This document shows, piece after piece, positions 16,443-25,200 of a stretch of 63,467 nucleotides of DNA. Under the pieces are notes generated by a model, which saw only the letters and a list, made by a program, of their open reading frames with translations, was not told where the DNA came from and did no database searches. The stretch's first letter is position 1. Every line of letters starts with the position of its first letter. Origin of the DNA: Streptomyces turgidiscabies Car8 (GTDB taxonomy: Bacteria; Actinomycetota; Actinomycetes; Streptomycetales; Streptomycetaceae); NCBI RefSeq assembly GCF_000331005.1, contig NZ_AEJB01000623.1:1-63467 (forward strand). The letters are read 5' to 3'. A program made the position numbers and the translations under genes.

Positions 16443-17354
16443 ATGGAACGGACCGGCTCCGGCAACGGGATGCCCCCGACCGACGTCACCACCCTCATCC
16501 GTACGGAGCTGCCGCGCCTCGCCGGCTCCCTGCGGAAGGTGGGTGAGCTGATCCTCGAGGATCCCGCCGCCGTCACCCACTGCTCGGCCGCCGAGCTGGG
16601 CCGCCGTACCGGCACCTCGCAGGCCACGGTCACCCGGTTCTGCCGTGCCATCGGCCTCGACTCCTACCAGCATCTGCTGATCGAGCTGGCCCAGGAACGC
16701 GGTCGCGGCGAGGTCTCCGACTGGGGAACCGCCGAGATCGGGCCCGACATCTCGCCCGACGACAGCCTGGAACGGGTCGTTCAGGTCGTCGGCAGCGCGG
16801 ACCTGCGGGCCATCCAGCAGACCATCGACCGTATCGACCTCGACTCCATCGAGCGCGCCGGTCAGGCCGCCGCCCGCGCCCGCCGTATCGACGTGTACGG
16901 CGTCGGCGGCAGCGGCGCGGTCGCCCAGGAGACCGAGACGCGGCTCTTCCGCATCGGCTGCGCGGTGCGCGGCTGGACCGAGGTGCACGCCGCCCTCACC
17001 TCCGCCGCCCTTCTCACCCCCGCCGACGTCGCCATCGGCATCTCGCACTCCGGCTCCACCCGCGAGACCATCGAGCCCTTCGAACTGGCCAAGCAGCGCG
17101 GCGCCACCACCGTGGCCATCACCGCCGACCCCAAGTCCCCGCTGGCTCGCGCGGCCGACGTACGGCTCATCTCCTCCTCCTCGGAGACCAGTTTCCGCAC
17201 CGAGAGCATCGGCGCCCGCCACTCCGTGCTCGTCCTCATCGACCTGCTGTACGTCCGGGTCGCCCAGCTCTCCTACCAGCGCGCCAGCGCCTCCCTCGCC
17301 CTCACCGACCACATCGCCAGGGAGCACGCGGTGAGGTCCCGCCGCTCGCGCTGA
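16443..17354 (+). CDS. MurR/RpiR-family transcriptional regulator
   Basis: A 303-residue regulator. The N-terminal HTH_6 domain (about residues 10-85) includes LAGSLRKVGELILEDPAAVT and LGRRTGTSQATVTRFCRAIGLDSYQ. The C-terminal SIS domain (about 130-270) has RIDVYGVGGSGAVAQETETRLFRIG and IGISHSGSTRETIEP, which bind a phosphosugar effector. It likely controls the adjacent SIS gene and the alpha-mannosidase/ABC genes. ATG 16443 follows CGAGGAGA. A strong terminator follows the gene. Confidence 0.92.
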   Translation: MERTGSGNGMPPTDVTTLIRTELPRLAGSLRKVGELILEDPAAVTHCSAAELGRRTGTSQATVTRFCRAIGLDSYQHLLIELAQERGRGEVSDWGTAEIGPDISPDDSLERVVQVVGSADLRAIQQTIDRIDLDSIERAGQAAARARRIDVYGVGGSGAVAQETETRLFRIGCAVRGWTEVHAALTSAALLTPADVAIGISHSGSTRETIEPFELAKQRGATTVAITADPKSPLARAADVRLISSSSETSFRTESIGARHSVLVLIDLLYVRVAQLSYQRASASLALTDHIAREHAVRSRRSR

Positions 17355-17395
17355 GCAGTCATAGAAGGTCGCAGAACCGCGCAGAACGTCACGCG

Positions 17396-17432
17396 GAAGC
17401 CGCCTCGGGGTCACTGACCCCGAGGCGGCTTT
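17396..17432 (+). terminator. Rho-independent terminator after the RpiR gene
   Basis: A 16-base-pair perfect stem (17396-17411 with 17415-17430) with a three-base loop, ending in TTTT. It separates the regulator from the alpha-mannosidase gene, so the latter must have its own promoter in 17433-17557. Confidence 0.85.
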
Positions 17433-17433
17433 T

Positions 17434-17448
17434 GCATGGATGAACCAC
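17434..17448. promoter_or_regulatory. Putative operator half-site (GGTGGTTCATCCATG on minus strand)
   Basis: The minus strand reads GGTGGTTCATCCATG, matching the motif at 44402 over its first ten bases. It lies upstream of the alpha-mannosidase gene, fifteen bases from a longer palindrome. Confidence 0.45.
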
Positions 17449-17462
17449 CAAGGAAACTTGAA

Positions 17463-17481
17463 GATGGTTGTTTGAACCATC
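17463..17481. promoter_or_regulatory. Perfect palindromic operator candidate GATGGTT-N5-AACCATC
   Basis: Seven-base perfect arms around a five-base spacer, about 75 bases before the alpha-mannosidase start. The arms resemble the TGAACCA half-sites elsewhere in the glycan clusters. It is the best candidate for the binding site of the RpiR regulator encoded next door. Confidence 0.55.
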
Positions 17482-17557
17482 CGAACGGTGCCACGATAGG
17501 CCGCGCCGTTCCCCGGCTGCCCCCGCCCCTGTTTCCCGTAGGCCTCGTAGGAGACCC

Positions 17558-20500
17558 ATGCGCGTCACCTCAGTCGAGTCGACCGAGCTGTTCGTCGGCA
17601 GCGCCGAGCACCCGCGTCAGGTGGTGATCGCCGAGATCGGCCAGGCCACCGCCGGCCGTACGGTCCGGCTGACCGCCGACGGCCCCGGCGTCCGCGCCGA
17701 CGGGGAGACGCTCGCGACCGTCGGCGACGACGGCACCCTCCGCGCAGAGATACCCGTGGTCTGCGACCTGCCCCCCGGCGAACGCACCCACATCACCGTC
17801 ACCGCCGAGGAAACGGAAGACCCCGGCCGACGGGCCTCGCTCACCGGCAGTCTGCTCGTCGCCGAGCCCGGCTGGACCATGTTCATGGTCAGCCACTTCC
17901 ACTACGACCCCGTCTGGTGGAACACCCAGGCCGCCTACACCGAGACCTGGGACGTCGCCGACGACCCGGCGACCAGCGGGCTCCCGGCCCGTACCTTCGA
18001 CTCGCGCGGCCAGTCCGGGATGAGCCTCGTGCGGGCGCACATCGACCTCGCGCGGCGCGACCCCGCGTACACCTTCGTGCTCGCCGAGGTCGACTACCTG
18101 AAGCCCTACTGGGACGCCTTCCCCGAAGAGCGCGCATTTCTGCGGCAGTTGCTGCGCACCGGGCGCGTCGAGATCATGGGCGGGACGTACAACGAGCCCA
18201 ACACCAACCTCACCGGCGCCGAGGCGACCGTACGCAACGCCCTCTACGGCGACGGTTTCCAGCGCGGGATCCTCGGCGCCGACCCGCACACCGCCTGGCA
18301 GCTCGACGCCTTCGGCCACGACCCCCAGTTCCCGGGGCTGATGGCCGACGCGGGGCTCTCCTCCAGCTCCTGGGCACGCGGCCCGTTCCACCAGTGGGGG
18401 CCCACGCTCTCCGTCTTCGGGGAGGAGCCGCGCGACCCCCAACGGATGCAGTTCCAGGCCGAGTTCGACTGGATCGCCCCCTCCGGACGCGGACTGCTGA
18501 CCGCCTACATGGTCAATCACTACGGCGCCGGCTGGGCCATCGACAACGCGCCCACGCTCCCGGAGGCGGAAGCCGCCGCCCTCAAGCTCTTCACCGGGCT
18601 GAAGAAGGTCGCGCTCACCCGCAACGTCCTCCTGCCCGTCGGTGGCGACTACGCGCCGCCCTGCCGCTGGGTCATGGCCATCCACCGCGACTGGAACGAG
18701 CGGTACGTCTGGCCGCGCTTCGTCTCCGCGATCCCCCGCGACTTCTTCGCCGCCGTACGCGCCGAACTCGATGCCGAGGGGCGCAAGGCCTCGCCGCAGA
18801 CGCGGGACATGAACCCGATCTACACCGGCAAGGACGTCTCGTACATCGACACCAAGCAGGCCCAGCGGTACGGCGAGACAGTCCTCGCCGACGCCGAGGC
18901 CTGGGCGACGCTCGCCTCCCTCGTCACCGGGCGCGCCTATCCCGACGCCGCGCTCGACAAGGCCTGGCGGCAGCTGATCTACGGCGCCCACCACGACGCG
19001 GTCACCGGTTCCGAGTCCGACCAGGTGTACATCGACCTGATGACCGGCTGGCGCGAGCTGTACGACCTCGCCGAGTCCGTGCACGCCGACGCCACCCAGG
19101 CCCTCGCCGACCACGTGACCCCGCTGCCCGGCGGCGGCCCCGACCTCGTCGTCCTCAACTCCGCGACCTGGCAACGCCGGGACACCCTCACCACCGACCT
19201 CCCCGATGGCCTCGTCCCCCTCGACGAGACCACCGGGCTGCCGCTGCCCGCCGTACGCGAGGAGAACGGTGAGCTGCGGGTCGTCGTCCCCGACGTACCC
19301 GGGCTGGGACTCAAGGCCCTGCCGCTCGGGGAGGGTTCGGTTCCCGGCTGGACTCCGGGCGACGGACTGACCATCCGCAACGAGTTCTACGAGGTGACGG
19401 TCGACCCAGAGCGCGGCGGCGGCGTCAGCAGCCTGCTCCAACTCGGTGACATCGAGCGGGAGTTGCTGCGTGCCGGTGACATCGGCAACGAGCTGGTCGT
19501 GCAGGAGGAGTATCCGAGGCACCCGCGCTTCGGCGAGGGGCCCTGGCATCTCACCCCGACCGGGACGACGGCCGCCCGCAGCCGTGACATCGGCGTCGCC
19601 GACACAGACGTACGGGTCGAGCACTCGGCCGCCGGATCGCGCATCACCGTCACCGCCACCCTAGGTCAACTCTTCACCTACACACAGCAGTTGACCCTCT
19701 GGAAGGGCATCGACCGGCTGGACGTGTCGACCGTCATCGACGGATACGACGGCAGTGACCGGCTCATCCGGGTCCGCTGGCCCGCCGATGTCCAGGGCGG
19801 GCTTCCCGTGCACGAGGTGGCCGACGCGGTCATCGGGCGCGGGTTCGGGTTCGTGGAGGTGGACAGCGAGCGGTTCCCGTGGACGCTCGACAACCCGGCC
19901 AACAACTGGTTCGCGCTGGGGACGACGGCCCGGGTGGCCGTGCACGACGGCTCCGGCGCCCTCCTCGGCCAACGGGCCATCGGTGTCGCCGAGTTGGTCT
20001 ACCCGTCCTGGGACGAGGCCGGCGAACTCGGTGCCGAACTCGCCGCCGCCCTCGTCCGGGTGGGCGTGACAGCCACCTCGACGATCGCGGGCGGGCAGCG
20101 CTACGGCGACCTCGAAGTCGACTCCAACCTCCCCGACATCCGGATCGCCGTCGGCTCCCCCGAGCGCAACTCCGTCGTCGCCGAGGCCCTCGGTATGGAT
20201 CCCGCCGCCGGTCGTGAACTCCGGCGCCAGCTGGCCGAGTCGGGCGTGGCGGCCGTATGGGTCGCGCCGCGTGCCGGACTGCGCGAGGAGTGGGTGCCCG
20301 GCGCGGACCTGCGCGACCTGGAGCGGCTGCCGCTGCTCGTGGTCGCGGGCAACGGTCCGCAGGACGACGCCAAGGCGGTGGACGCGCTTGTCGCCGACCT
20401 GGCCGACGCGGTCGTCCACGCCACCGCCGCCGGTGGCGGCGAGGCGCTGCCGCCGGGCGACACCTGGGACGGCACCGGCTTCGCCGTCCTCAACCGGGGT

Positions 20501-21871
20501 ACCCCCGGCTGCGTGGTCACATCCTCCGGCGACCTCTACATGTCCCTGATGCGCTCCTGCACCGGCTGGCCGTCCGGCATCTGGGTCGACCCACCACGCC
20601 GCACGGCCCCCGACGGTTCGGCGTTCCAGCTCCAACGCTGGTCCCACACCTTCGAGTACGCCGTCCTCGGCGGCACGGGCGACTGGCGCGAGCTGCGGCT
20701 GCCGCAGGCGGGGCACGCCTACAACCGTCCGCTGCGGGCGCGCCTTCGAGGGCGGGAGCAGCCCCCGGCCGCGTCGGCCAACAGGGGCGAACTTCCGCGC
20801 ACCACCACCCTGTTGAGCATCGAACCCGCCGGTGAGGTGCTCCTGGACGCCCTCAAGCCCGCCGGGTCGCCGCTCGCCCGGGGGAGCGTGGCGCCCGCCG
20901 ATCCGGGGCGCGGTGTCGTCGTACGGATGCACGAGGTCAACGGCCGGTCGACGCCGGTGCGGGTGCGCGGGCCGGTGGCCTGGACGGACGGCGTCCGTAC
21001 CGACGTCCTGGAGAAGCCCGGGGAGCCGCTGCCCCCGGACGCGGACGGCGTCCTCGCCGCCCACCTGACCGGCTTCGAGGTCGCCACCGTCCGGACAACT
21101 CCCGCTGTCGCGCCGACTGTTGAGGGCGTGGGGGTCGACGCGTACGAGCCCGCACAGCCCGTCGCGACCCGGTACTGGTTGCACAACTCCGGCCCGGCCC
21201 CGCGCGGCAACCTGCCCGTCGCCGTGTATCTCTCCCCCACCGCCCTTTCCGCCTCCGGCCCGGTCACGGTGACGGTCCGCATCAGCTCCGAGCTGACGGA
21301 CTCCCCCGTCTCCGGCACGCTGGCCCTCGGCGTCCCGCCGGGCTGGTCCGCCGAACCGCCCGAGCTGCCGTACGCTCTCGGCCCCGCCGGCTTCACCCTC
21401 ACCGAGGTCACGGTGACCCCGCCGAAGGACGCGCCACCGGGCCGCCACTGGCTCACCGCCCGCCTGCCGTACGGCGGCCAGGTGTACGAGGACGCCGTGG
21501 CCCTGGATGTACCGGGCGCCGTGGCGGAGGGTGCCCCGGACGGGCGTACCGGACCGACCCTGGTGACAGGGCTGGGGGTTGACCGGGTCGTCGTGCGTCG
21601 CGGAGAGCGCGTACGGGTTCCGGTGAGCCTGCGCAACACCACCCTCGGGGAGATCACCGGCACCTTGTGGGCCGTGTCCTCGTGGGGGACGTGGGCGGGG
21701 GTGGGGCCCGGGGTGCGGGGGTTCGCCGTACCGCCCGGGGAGTCGGTGGAGTGCGGTATCGAGGTGGACGGCGGGGCGCTGGCACCGGGTTCGTACTGGC
21801 TGATGGCGAAGGCCGGCTGGCACGGATCCGTGGCGTACACGGAGGCCGTACTGCTGGAGGTGACCCCATGA
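17558..21871 (+). CDS. GH38 alpha-mannosidase, large multidomain
   Basis: A 1437-residue glycoside hydrolase family 38 enzyme. An N-terminal beta domain of about 110 residues precedes the catalytic domain, which begins FMVSHFHYDPVWW (zinc ligands) and holds the nucleophile region TAWQLDAFGHDPQFPG (Asp of AFGHD or LDAF block). GAHHDAVTGSESD is a further family motif. The middle and C-terminal thirds are beta-rich, ending in a domain of the bacterial NEW3/CARDB kind. No signal peptide is visible, so it probably acts on imported oligosaccharides. It releases alpha-linked mannose in the family; the linkage here is unknown. ATG 17558 has GTAGGAG upstream. Its stop overlaps the next start. Confidence 0.9.
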   Translation: MRVTSVESTELFVGSAEHPRQVVIAEIGQATAGRTVRLTADGPGVRADGETLATVGDDGTLRAEIPVVCDLPPGERTHITVTAEETEDPGRRASLTGSLLVAEPGWTMFMVSHFHYDPVWWNTQAAYTETWDVADDPATSGLPARTFDSRGQSGMSLVRAHIDLARRDPAYTFVLAEVDYLKPYWDAFPEERAFLRQLLRTGRVEIMGGTYNEPNTNLTGAEATVRNALYGDGFQRGILGADPHTAWQLDAFGHDPQFPGLMADAGLSSSSWARGPFHQWGPTLSVFGEEPRDPQRMQFQAEFDWIAPSGRGLLTAYMVNHYGAGWAIDNAPTLPEAEAAALKLFTGLKKVALTRNVLLPVGGDYAPPCRWVMAIHRDWNERYVWPRFVSAIPRDFFAAVRAELDAEGRKASPQTRDMNPIYTGKDVSYIDTKQAQRYGETVLADAEAWATLASLVTGRAYPDAALDKAWRQLIYGAHHDAVTGSESDQVYIDLMTGWRELYDLAESVHADATQALADHVTPLPGGGPDLVVLNSATWQRRDTLTTDLPDGLVPLDETTGLPLPAVREENGELRVVVPDVPGLGLKALPLGEGSVPGWTPGDGLTIRNEFYEVTVDPERGGGVSSLLQLGDIERELLRAGDIGNELVVQEEYPRHPRFGEGPWHLTPTGTTAARSRDIGVADTDVRVEHSAAGSRITVTATLGQLFTYTQQLTLWKGIDRLDVSTVIDGYDGSDRLIRVRWPADVQGGLPVHEVADAVIGRGFGFVEVDSERFPWTLDNPANNWFALGTTARVAVHDGSGALLGQRAIGVAELVYPSWDEAGELGAELAAALVRVGVTATSTIAGGQRYGDLEVDSNLPDIRIAVGSPERNSVVAEALGMDPAAGRELRRQLAESGVAAVWVAPRAGLREEWVPGADLRDLERLPLLVVAGNGPQDDAKAVDALVADLADAVVHATAAGGGEALPPGDTWDGTGFAVLNRGTPGCVVTSSGDLYMSLMRSCTGWPSGIWVDPPRRTAPDGSAFQLQRWSHTFEYAVLGGTGDWRELRLPQAGHAYNRPLRARLRGREQPPAASANRGELPRTTTLLSIEPAGEVLLDALKPAGSPLARGSVAPADPGRGVVVRMHEVNGRSTPVRVRGPVAWTDGVRTDVLEKPGEPLPPDADGVLAAHLTGFEVATVRTTPAVAPTVEGVGVDAYEPAQPVATRYWLHNSGPAPRGNLPVAVYLSPTALSASGPVTVTVRISSELTDSPVSGTLALGVPPGWSAEPPELPYALGPAGFTLTEVTVTPPKDAPPGRHWLTARLPYGGQVYEDAVALDVPGAVAEGAPDGRTGPTLVTGLGVDRVVVRRGERVRVPVSLRNTTLGEITGTLWAVSSWGTWAGVGPGVRGFAVPPGESVECGIEVDGGALAPGSYWLMAKAGWHGSVAYTEAVLLEVTP

Positions 21872-22659
21872 ACGACCACGACCACGACCACAATCACGAC
21901 CACGCGCATCCGCATACCCACCTTCCCGAGGGCGCCTGTGCCGTCATACACGGCGTACCCGTGCCAAGGGCAGAGGTGGAGGCGGTTCTTGCAGCAGTAC
22001 CGGCACGCGAGACGCCCCTGAAGGGGCGCGGGGAACTGCGCGACCAGCCCCCACAGGCCGGCAGCCAACACACGACGCTTCCCGCGGAGCGCCAGCGTCG
22101 GCGCTGGGCCACGCAGGTGGTCGTGGCGGACGTACTGGCACGGCGAGCGTGCGCGGAGCGGGGGCTGAGGCCTCCCGAAGCCGCGCCGCAGGAGCTGCGG
22201 GCCGTGCCGGAGGCAGACGTAGCCGGCCTCGGCAGCATCGTCGCCGTCGTGCTGGCCTACTCCGCCGCCGCGCGGGTGCTGTTGGGGCACCTGGAAGGGC
22301 ACCAGGCGATCCCCGAGGAAGCCCTGTGGGAGTACTACGTGCACAACCGGGACCGGTTCCTCACCCAGGACGCGATGCGGCGCGGAGTGGACCCCTACGC
22401 ACCCTCCGGAGGCACCTTCGAAGGCACCGGCGAAGGCGCCGGTGAAGGCATCTTCGGCGGGCCTTCCGTTGAGCCGGCGAAGCCCGATTTCCTGCCGTAC
22501 GAGCAGGTGAAGGCCGGAATCGAGGGCGAGTTGAGGCAGGCGGCGGGCCGTCGGGCCTTCTTCTCGTGGCTCGACCTGGCGCGGGCGGACGTCGTGTACG
22601 CGCCCGGGCACGAGCACCCCGGCGACCCGTCCCACCCGGACCACGAACACCGTCACTGA
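21868..22659 (+). CDS. His-rich protein with SurA/PpiC-like layout
   Basis: A 263-residue protein translationally coupled to the alpha-mannosidase (ATGA overlap). Both ends are His/Asp-rich (MNDHDHDHNHDHAHPHTH; PDHEHRH), suggesting metal binding. The middle (VIHGVPVPRAEVEAVL, ALWEYYVHNRDRF, FLPYEQVKAGIEGELRQ, FFSWLDLARADVVYAP) recalls the helical chaperone part of SurA/PrsA-type proteins without the isomerase domain. No signal peptide is visible. Residues about 49-66 are encoded by a dispersed Streptomyces-type repeat. Function unknown; a chaperone or metal-handling role for the neighbouring zinc enzyme is speculative. Confidence 0.6.
   Translation: MNDHDHDHNHDHAHPHTHLPEGACAVIHGVPVPRAEVEAVLAAVPARETPLKGRGELRDQPPQAGSQHTTLPAERQRRRWATQVVVADVLARRACAERGLRPPEAAPQELRAVPEADVAGLGSIVAVVLAYSAAARVLLGHLEGHQAIPEEALWEYYVHNRDRFLTQDAMRRGVDPYAPSGGTFEGTGEGAGEGIFGGPSVEPAKPDFLPYEQVKAGIEGELRQAAGRRAFFSWLDLARADVVYAPGHEHPGDPSHPDHEHRH
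22013..22056 (+). repeat. Dispersed Streptomyces intergenic-type repeat inside a coding sequence
   Basis: CCCCTGAAGGGGCGCGGGGA followed by ACTGCGCGACCAGCCCCCA is a sequence I recognise as a frequent intergenic repeat with a CCCCTgaAGGGG hairpin in Streptomyces genomes. Here it lies in frame within the His-rich protein gene and encodes LKGRGELRDQPPQ. Confidence 0.7.
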
Positions 22660-22672
22660 GGTGGGCGGCCTC

Positions 22673-22684
22673 GGTTCCGGAACC
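22673..22684. promoter_or_regulatory. 12-bp perfect palindrome GGTTCCGGAACC upstream of the ABC importer
   Basis: Perfect dyad between the His-rich protein gene and the solute-binding-protein gene, about 22 bases before the -35-like hexamer. It could be an operator; no second copy was found in the window. Confidence 0.3.
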
Positions 22685-22705
22685 TAAAAGCAACACGGCA
22701 CCCCA

Positions 22706-22734
22706 TTGACCTCCGATGAATTCTGGTCCACATT
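22706..22734 (+). promoter_or_regulatory. Candidate promoter for the sugar ABC importer
   Basis: TTGACC at 22706-22711 and CACATT at 22729-22734 are separated by 17 bases, a sigma-70-like arrangement about 65 bases before the solute-binding-protein start. The surrounding DNA is unusually AT-rich for the window. Confidence 0.5.
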
Positions 22735-22756
22735 TTCATCACTCGGAGTCAAAGTT

Positions 22757-22770
22757 GGTGAATTAAACCA
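22757..22770. promoter_or_regulatory. Putative shared motif GGTGAATTAAACCA
   Basis: Located just downstream of the candidate promoter of the ABC importer, with inverted TGGT/ACCA arms. Related sequences lie at 16190 and 48683, all upstream of glycan-metabolism genes, so a common repressor is plausible. Confidence 0.45.
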
Positions 22771-22798
22771 GCACCCCGCGTCCAGGAGGGCAGCAGCA

Positions 22799-24169
22799 AT
22801 GCGCGCAAGAAGACTGACCGGATCCCTGTCCTGTCTCGTCGTACTGACGTTGACGGCCGCCGGATGCGGCCTCTCCGGAGGCTCCGACGACGGCGGCGCC
22901 ACCGCCGGGGGCTGCTCGGTCGACAAGGGCAACGTCGGCTCCGGGAAGCTCACCGGGGACGTCAAGGGCAAGATCACGTTCCAGACGACGAACCTGAAGA
23001 AGGACTTCGGGAAGTACTTCAACGGGGTCATCGCCGCCTTCGAGAAAGCCCACCCGGACACGACCGTCAAGTGGATCGACGACCCGGGCGACAGCCAGTT
23101 CACGCAGCGACTGGTCGCCGACGCGCAGGCCTGCACCCTCCCCGACGTGGTCAACCTGAACGTCAACACGTCGATCGCCCTCACCAAGGCCGGCTACCTC
23201 CTCGACCTCGACAAGAAGGCGCCGGACTCGGGCGCGCCGTTCGGCGCCGCGATCTGGAAGTCCAGCGTGTTCACCGACGCCTCGGGGGCGAAGACGCACA
23301 GCGCGTACCCCTGGTACTCCGGCGGTATCGCCCAGACCTTCAACATCGACCTGATGAAGAAGGCGGGCCTGGACCCGGCCAAGCCGGCGACGACGATCCT
23401 CGGTATGTTCGACGACGCGCTGAAGATCGCCAAGGTGTCCGACGGCAAGTACTACGCCACCGTCGCCAACCCGATCTGGCGCATCCCGGCCGACTGGCAG
23501 CAGATGGGTGTCAAGGTCCTCTCCGACGACGGCAAGTCGTTCACGTTCGCCGACGACCCGAAGACGGTGGCGTGGGTCGAGGCGATGACCAAGATGTACA
23601 AGGCGGGAGCGATGCCGAAGGACTCGCTCTCCTCCAACCAGGACGCGTCGACCCTCTACGCCCAGGGCAAGCTGGTCTACGGCTCGACCAACCCCAACTA
23701 CCTGCGCTTCATCGAGCAGAACAACCCGAGCGTCTACAAGAAGACGGGCGTCGCCCAGTACATGCTGGACGACCTCGGCCACACCGTGGGTGCCCCGCAG
23801 TACATATCGGTGGCCGCGACGAGCAAGAACGCTCCGACAGCGTTGTCGTTCGCCCAGTTCCTGACGAACGCGCAGAACCAGCTGGAGTGGGCGAAGGACC
23901 CGAACGTGGTCATCTTCCCCTCCACGACAGCCTCGTTGAACGACCCCTTCTTCCAGTCGGTCAAGGGAACTGACCCCTTCTCCGAGGCCCGCAAGATCGT
24001 CGCCGAGGACCGCAAGACGTCGACCGCCGACGAAATCGCCCTGTCCCCGGGTGAGTTGAACGCCATCACGGCCCAGGTGCAGCTGGCGATGCAGGGCAAG
24101 AAGAGTGCCGCGGACGCGCTCAAGGAGGCGCAGTCCAAGGCCGACGTGCTGCTGAAGCAGGGCAGTTGA
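22799..24169 (+). CDS. Sugar ABC transporter substrate-binding lipoprotein
   Basis: A 456-residue family 1 extracellular solute-binding protein. The signal peptide ends in the lipobox TAAGC, so it is lipid-anchored outside the membrane. ITFQTTNLKKDFGKYFNGVI, the AFEKAHPDTTVKWID block and the QLEWAKDPNVVIFPS region near the C-terminus are typical of oligosaccharide binding proteins. It is followed immediately by MalF- and MalG-like permeases; no ATPase gene is present, so a shared MsiK-type ATPase elsewhere is likely. The ligand is inferred to be a mannose/GlcNAc oligosaccharide from context only. ATG 22799 follows AGGAGGG. Confidence 0.9.
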   Translation: MRARRLTGSLSCLVVLTLTAAGCGLSGGSDDGGATAGGCSVDKGNVGSGKLTGDVKGKITFQTTNLKKDFGKYFNGVIAAFEKAHPDTTVKWIDDPGDSQFTQRLVADAQACTLPDVVNLNVNTSIALTKAGYLLDLDKKAPDSGAPFGAAIWKSSVFTDASGAKTHSAYPWYSGGIAQTFNIDLMKKAGLDPAKPATTILGMFDDALKIAKVSDGKYYATVANPIWRIPADWQQMGVKVLSDDGKSFTFADDPKTVAWVEAMTKMYKAGAMPKDSLSSNQDASTLYAQGKLVYGSTNPNYLRFIEQNNPSVYKKTGVAQYMLDDLGHTVGAPQYISVAATSKNAPTALSFAQFLTNAQNQLEWAKDPNVVIFPSTTASLNDPFFQSVKGTDPFSEARKIVAEDRKTSTADEIALSPGELNAITAQVQLAMQGKKSAADALKEAQSKADVLLKQGS

Positions 24170-24171
24170 GG

Positions 24172-25200
24172 ATGACGGCTGTACGTACGATGCCTGACGG
24201 CGAGGCGCCCGCGACCGCTCCGGCGGCACCGGGCGCCCCGGCGCCGCGGTCACCCGGCAGGGTGCGCCGCGTGCTGAAGGCGGTCACCCCGGGCCCGACC
24301 CCGGACGCGGGCGGCGCGGCCATCTACCGCCGCTGGTGGCTCCCCTGGCTGTGGATGCTCCCGGCGATCTTCGGAGCGGCGGCCTTCGGCGTCTTCCCGT
24401 TCCTGAACACGCTGGTCCTCTCCTTCACCGACGCGAAACCGCTCGGCGGCGCGGCGGGCTTCGTGGGCCTGGACAACTACACCCGCATGCTCGGGGACTC
24501 GGACTTCTGGCTGGCGACCCGCAACAGCGTGCTGTACGCGGTGATCGTGGTCCCGCTGATGGTCCTGCTCCCCCTTCTGCTCGCCGTGTTGGTGGAGAAG
24601 AACCTGCCGGGCATCGGCTTCTTCCGCTCCGCGTTCTACACCCCGGTGCTGGCCTCCAGCGTGGTCGTCGGCCTGAGCTGGCAGTGGCTGCTGGCGGACC
24701 AGGGGCTGGTCAACACCTGGCTGGAGAAGGCCCACATCATCAAGGGGGCCATCCCCTTCCTCTCCGACAGCTGGCTGATCCTGCTGTCGGCGATGGGCCT
24801 GACCCTGTGGAAGGGCCTCGGCTGGTACATGATCTTCTACCTCGCCGCCCTCGGAAACGTCCCCAAGGAACTCCACGAGGCGGCCTCGGTGGACGGCGCC
24901 GGCGCGGTACGCCGCTTCTGGCACATCACGGTTCCCGGCGTACGTACGTCGATGATGCTGGTCGGCACGCTGACCGGCATCGGCTCCCTGCGCGTCTTCA
25001 CGGAGATCTACATGCTCGGCGGCTCGACAGGCGGCCCCGGCGGCGCCGACCGCACGCTCCCCTTCTACATCCGGGACGTCGGCCTCGACCCGCTGAGCGG
25101 CAACGCCGGTTACGGCGCTGCGGTCAGCGTCGCCCTCTTCGTACTGACCCTGGGCCTGACACTGCTGGCACAGCGCCTGACCAAGGAGGACGAGTCGTGA
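24172..25200 (+). CDS. Sugar ABC transporter permease (MalF-like)
   Basis: A 342-residue inner-membrane permease with a disordered N-terminus of about 50 residues and six to seven hydrophobic segments. The ATPase-docking EAA loop is ELHEAASVDGAGAVRRFWHI. It starts two bases after the stop of the binding-protein gene, and its own stop overlaps the GTG of the next permease, so the three genes form one operon. Confidence 0.92.
   Translation: MTAVRTMPDGEAPATAPAAPGAPAPRSPGRVRRVLKAVTPGPTPDAGGAAIYRRWWLPWLWMLPAIFGAAAFGVFPFLNTLVLSFTDAKPLGGAAGFVGLDNYTRMLGDSDFWLATRNSVLYAVIVVPLMVLLPLLLAVLVEKNLPGIGFFRSAFYTPVLASSVVVGLSWQWLLADQGLVNTWLEKAHIIKGAIPFLSDSWLILLSAMGLTLWKGLGWYMIFYLAALGNVPKELHEAASVDGAGAVRRFWHITVPGVRTSMMLVGTLTGIGSLRVFTEIYMLGGSTGGPGGADRTLPFYIRDVGLDPLSGNAGYGAAVSVALFVLTLGLTLLAQRLTKEDES

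Noticed and set aside
17570..19624. 684-codon open frame on the minus strand
   Set aside because: Antisense shadow of the GH38 gene, a result of extreme GC3 bias; its translation is Gly/Val/Asp-rich without motifs.
21868..22659. Malonyl-CoA:ACP transacylase
   Set aside because: This kind of label is sometimes attached to such proteins, but no GHSxG acyltransferase motif is present.
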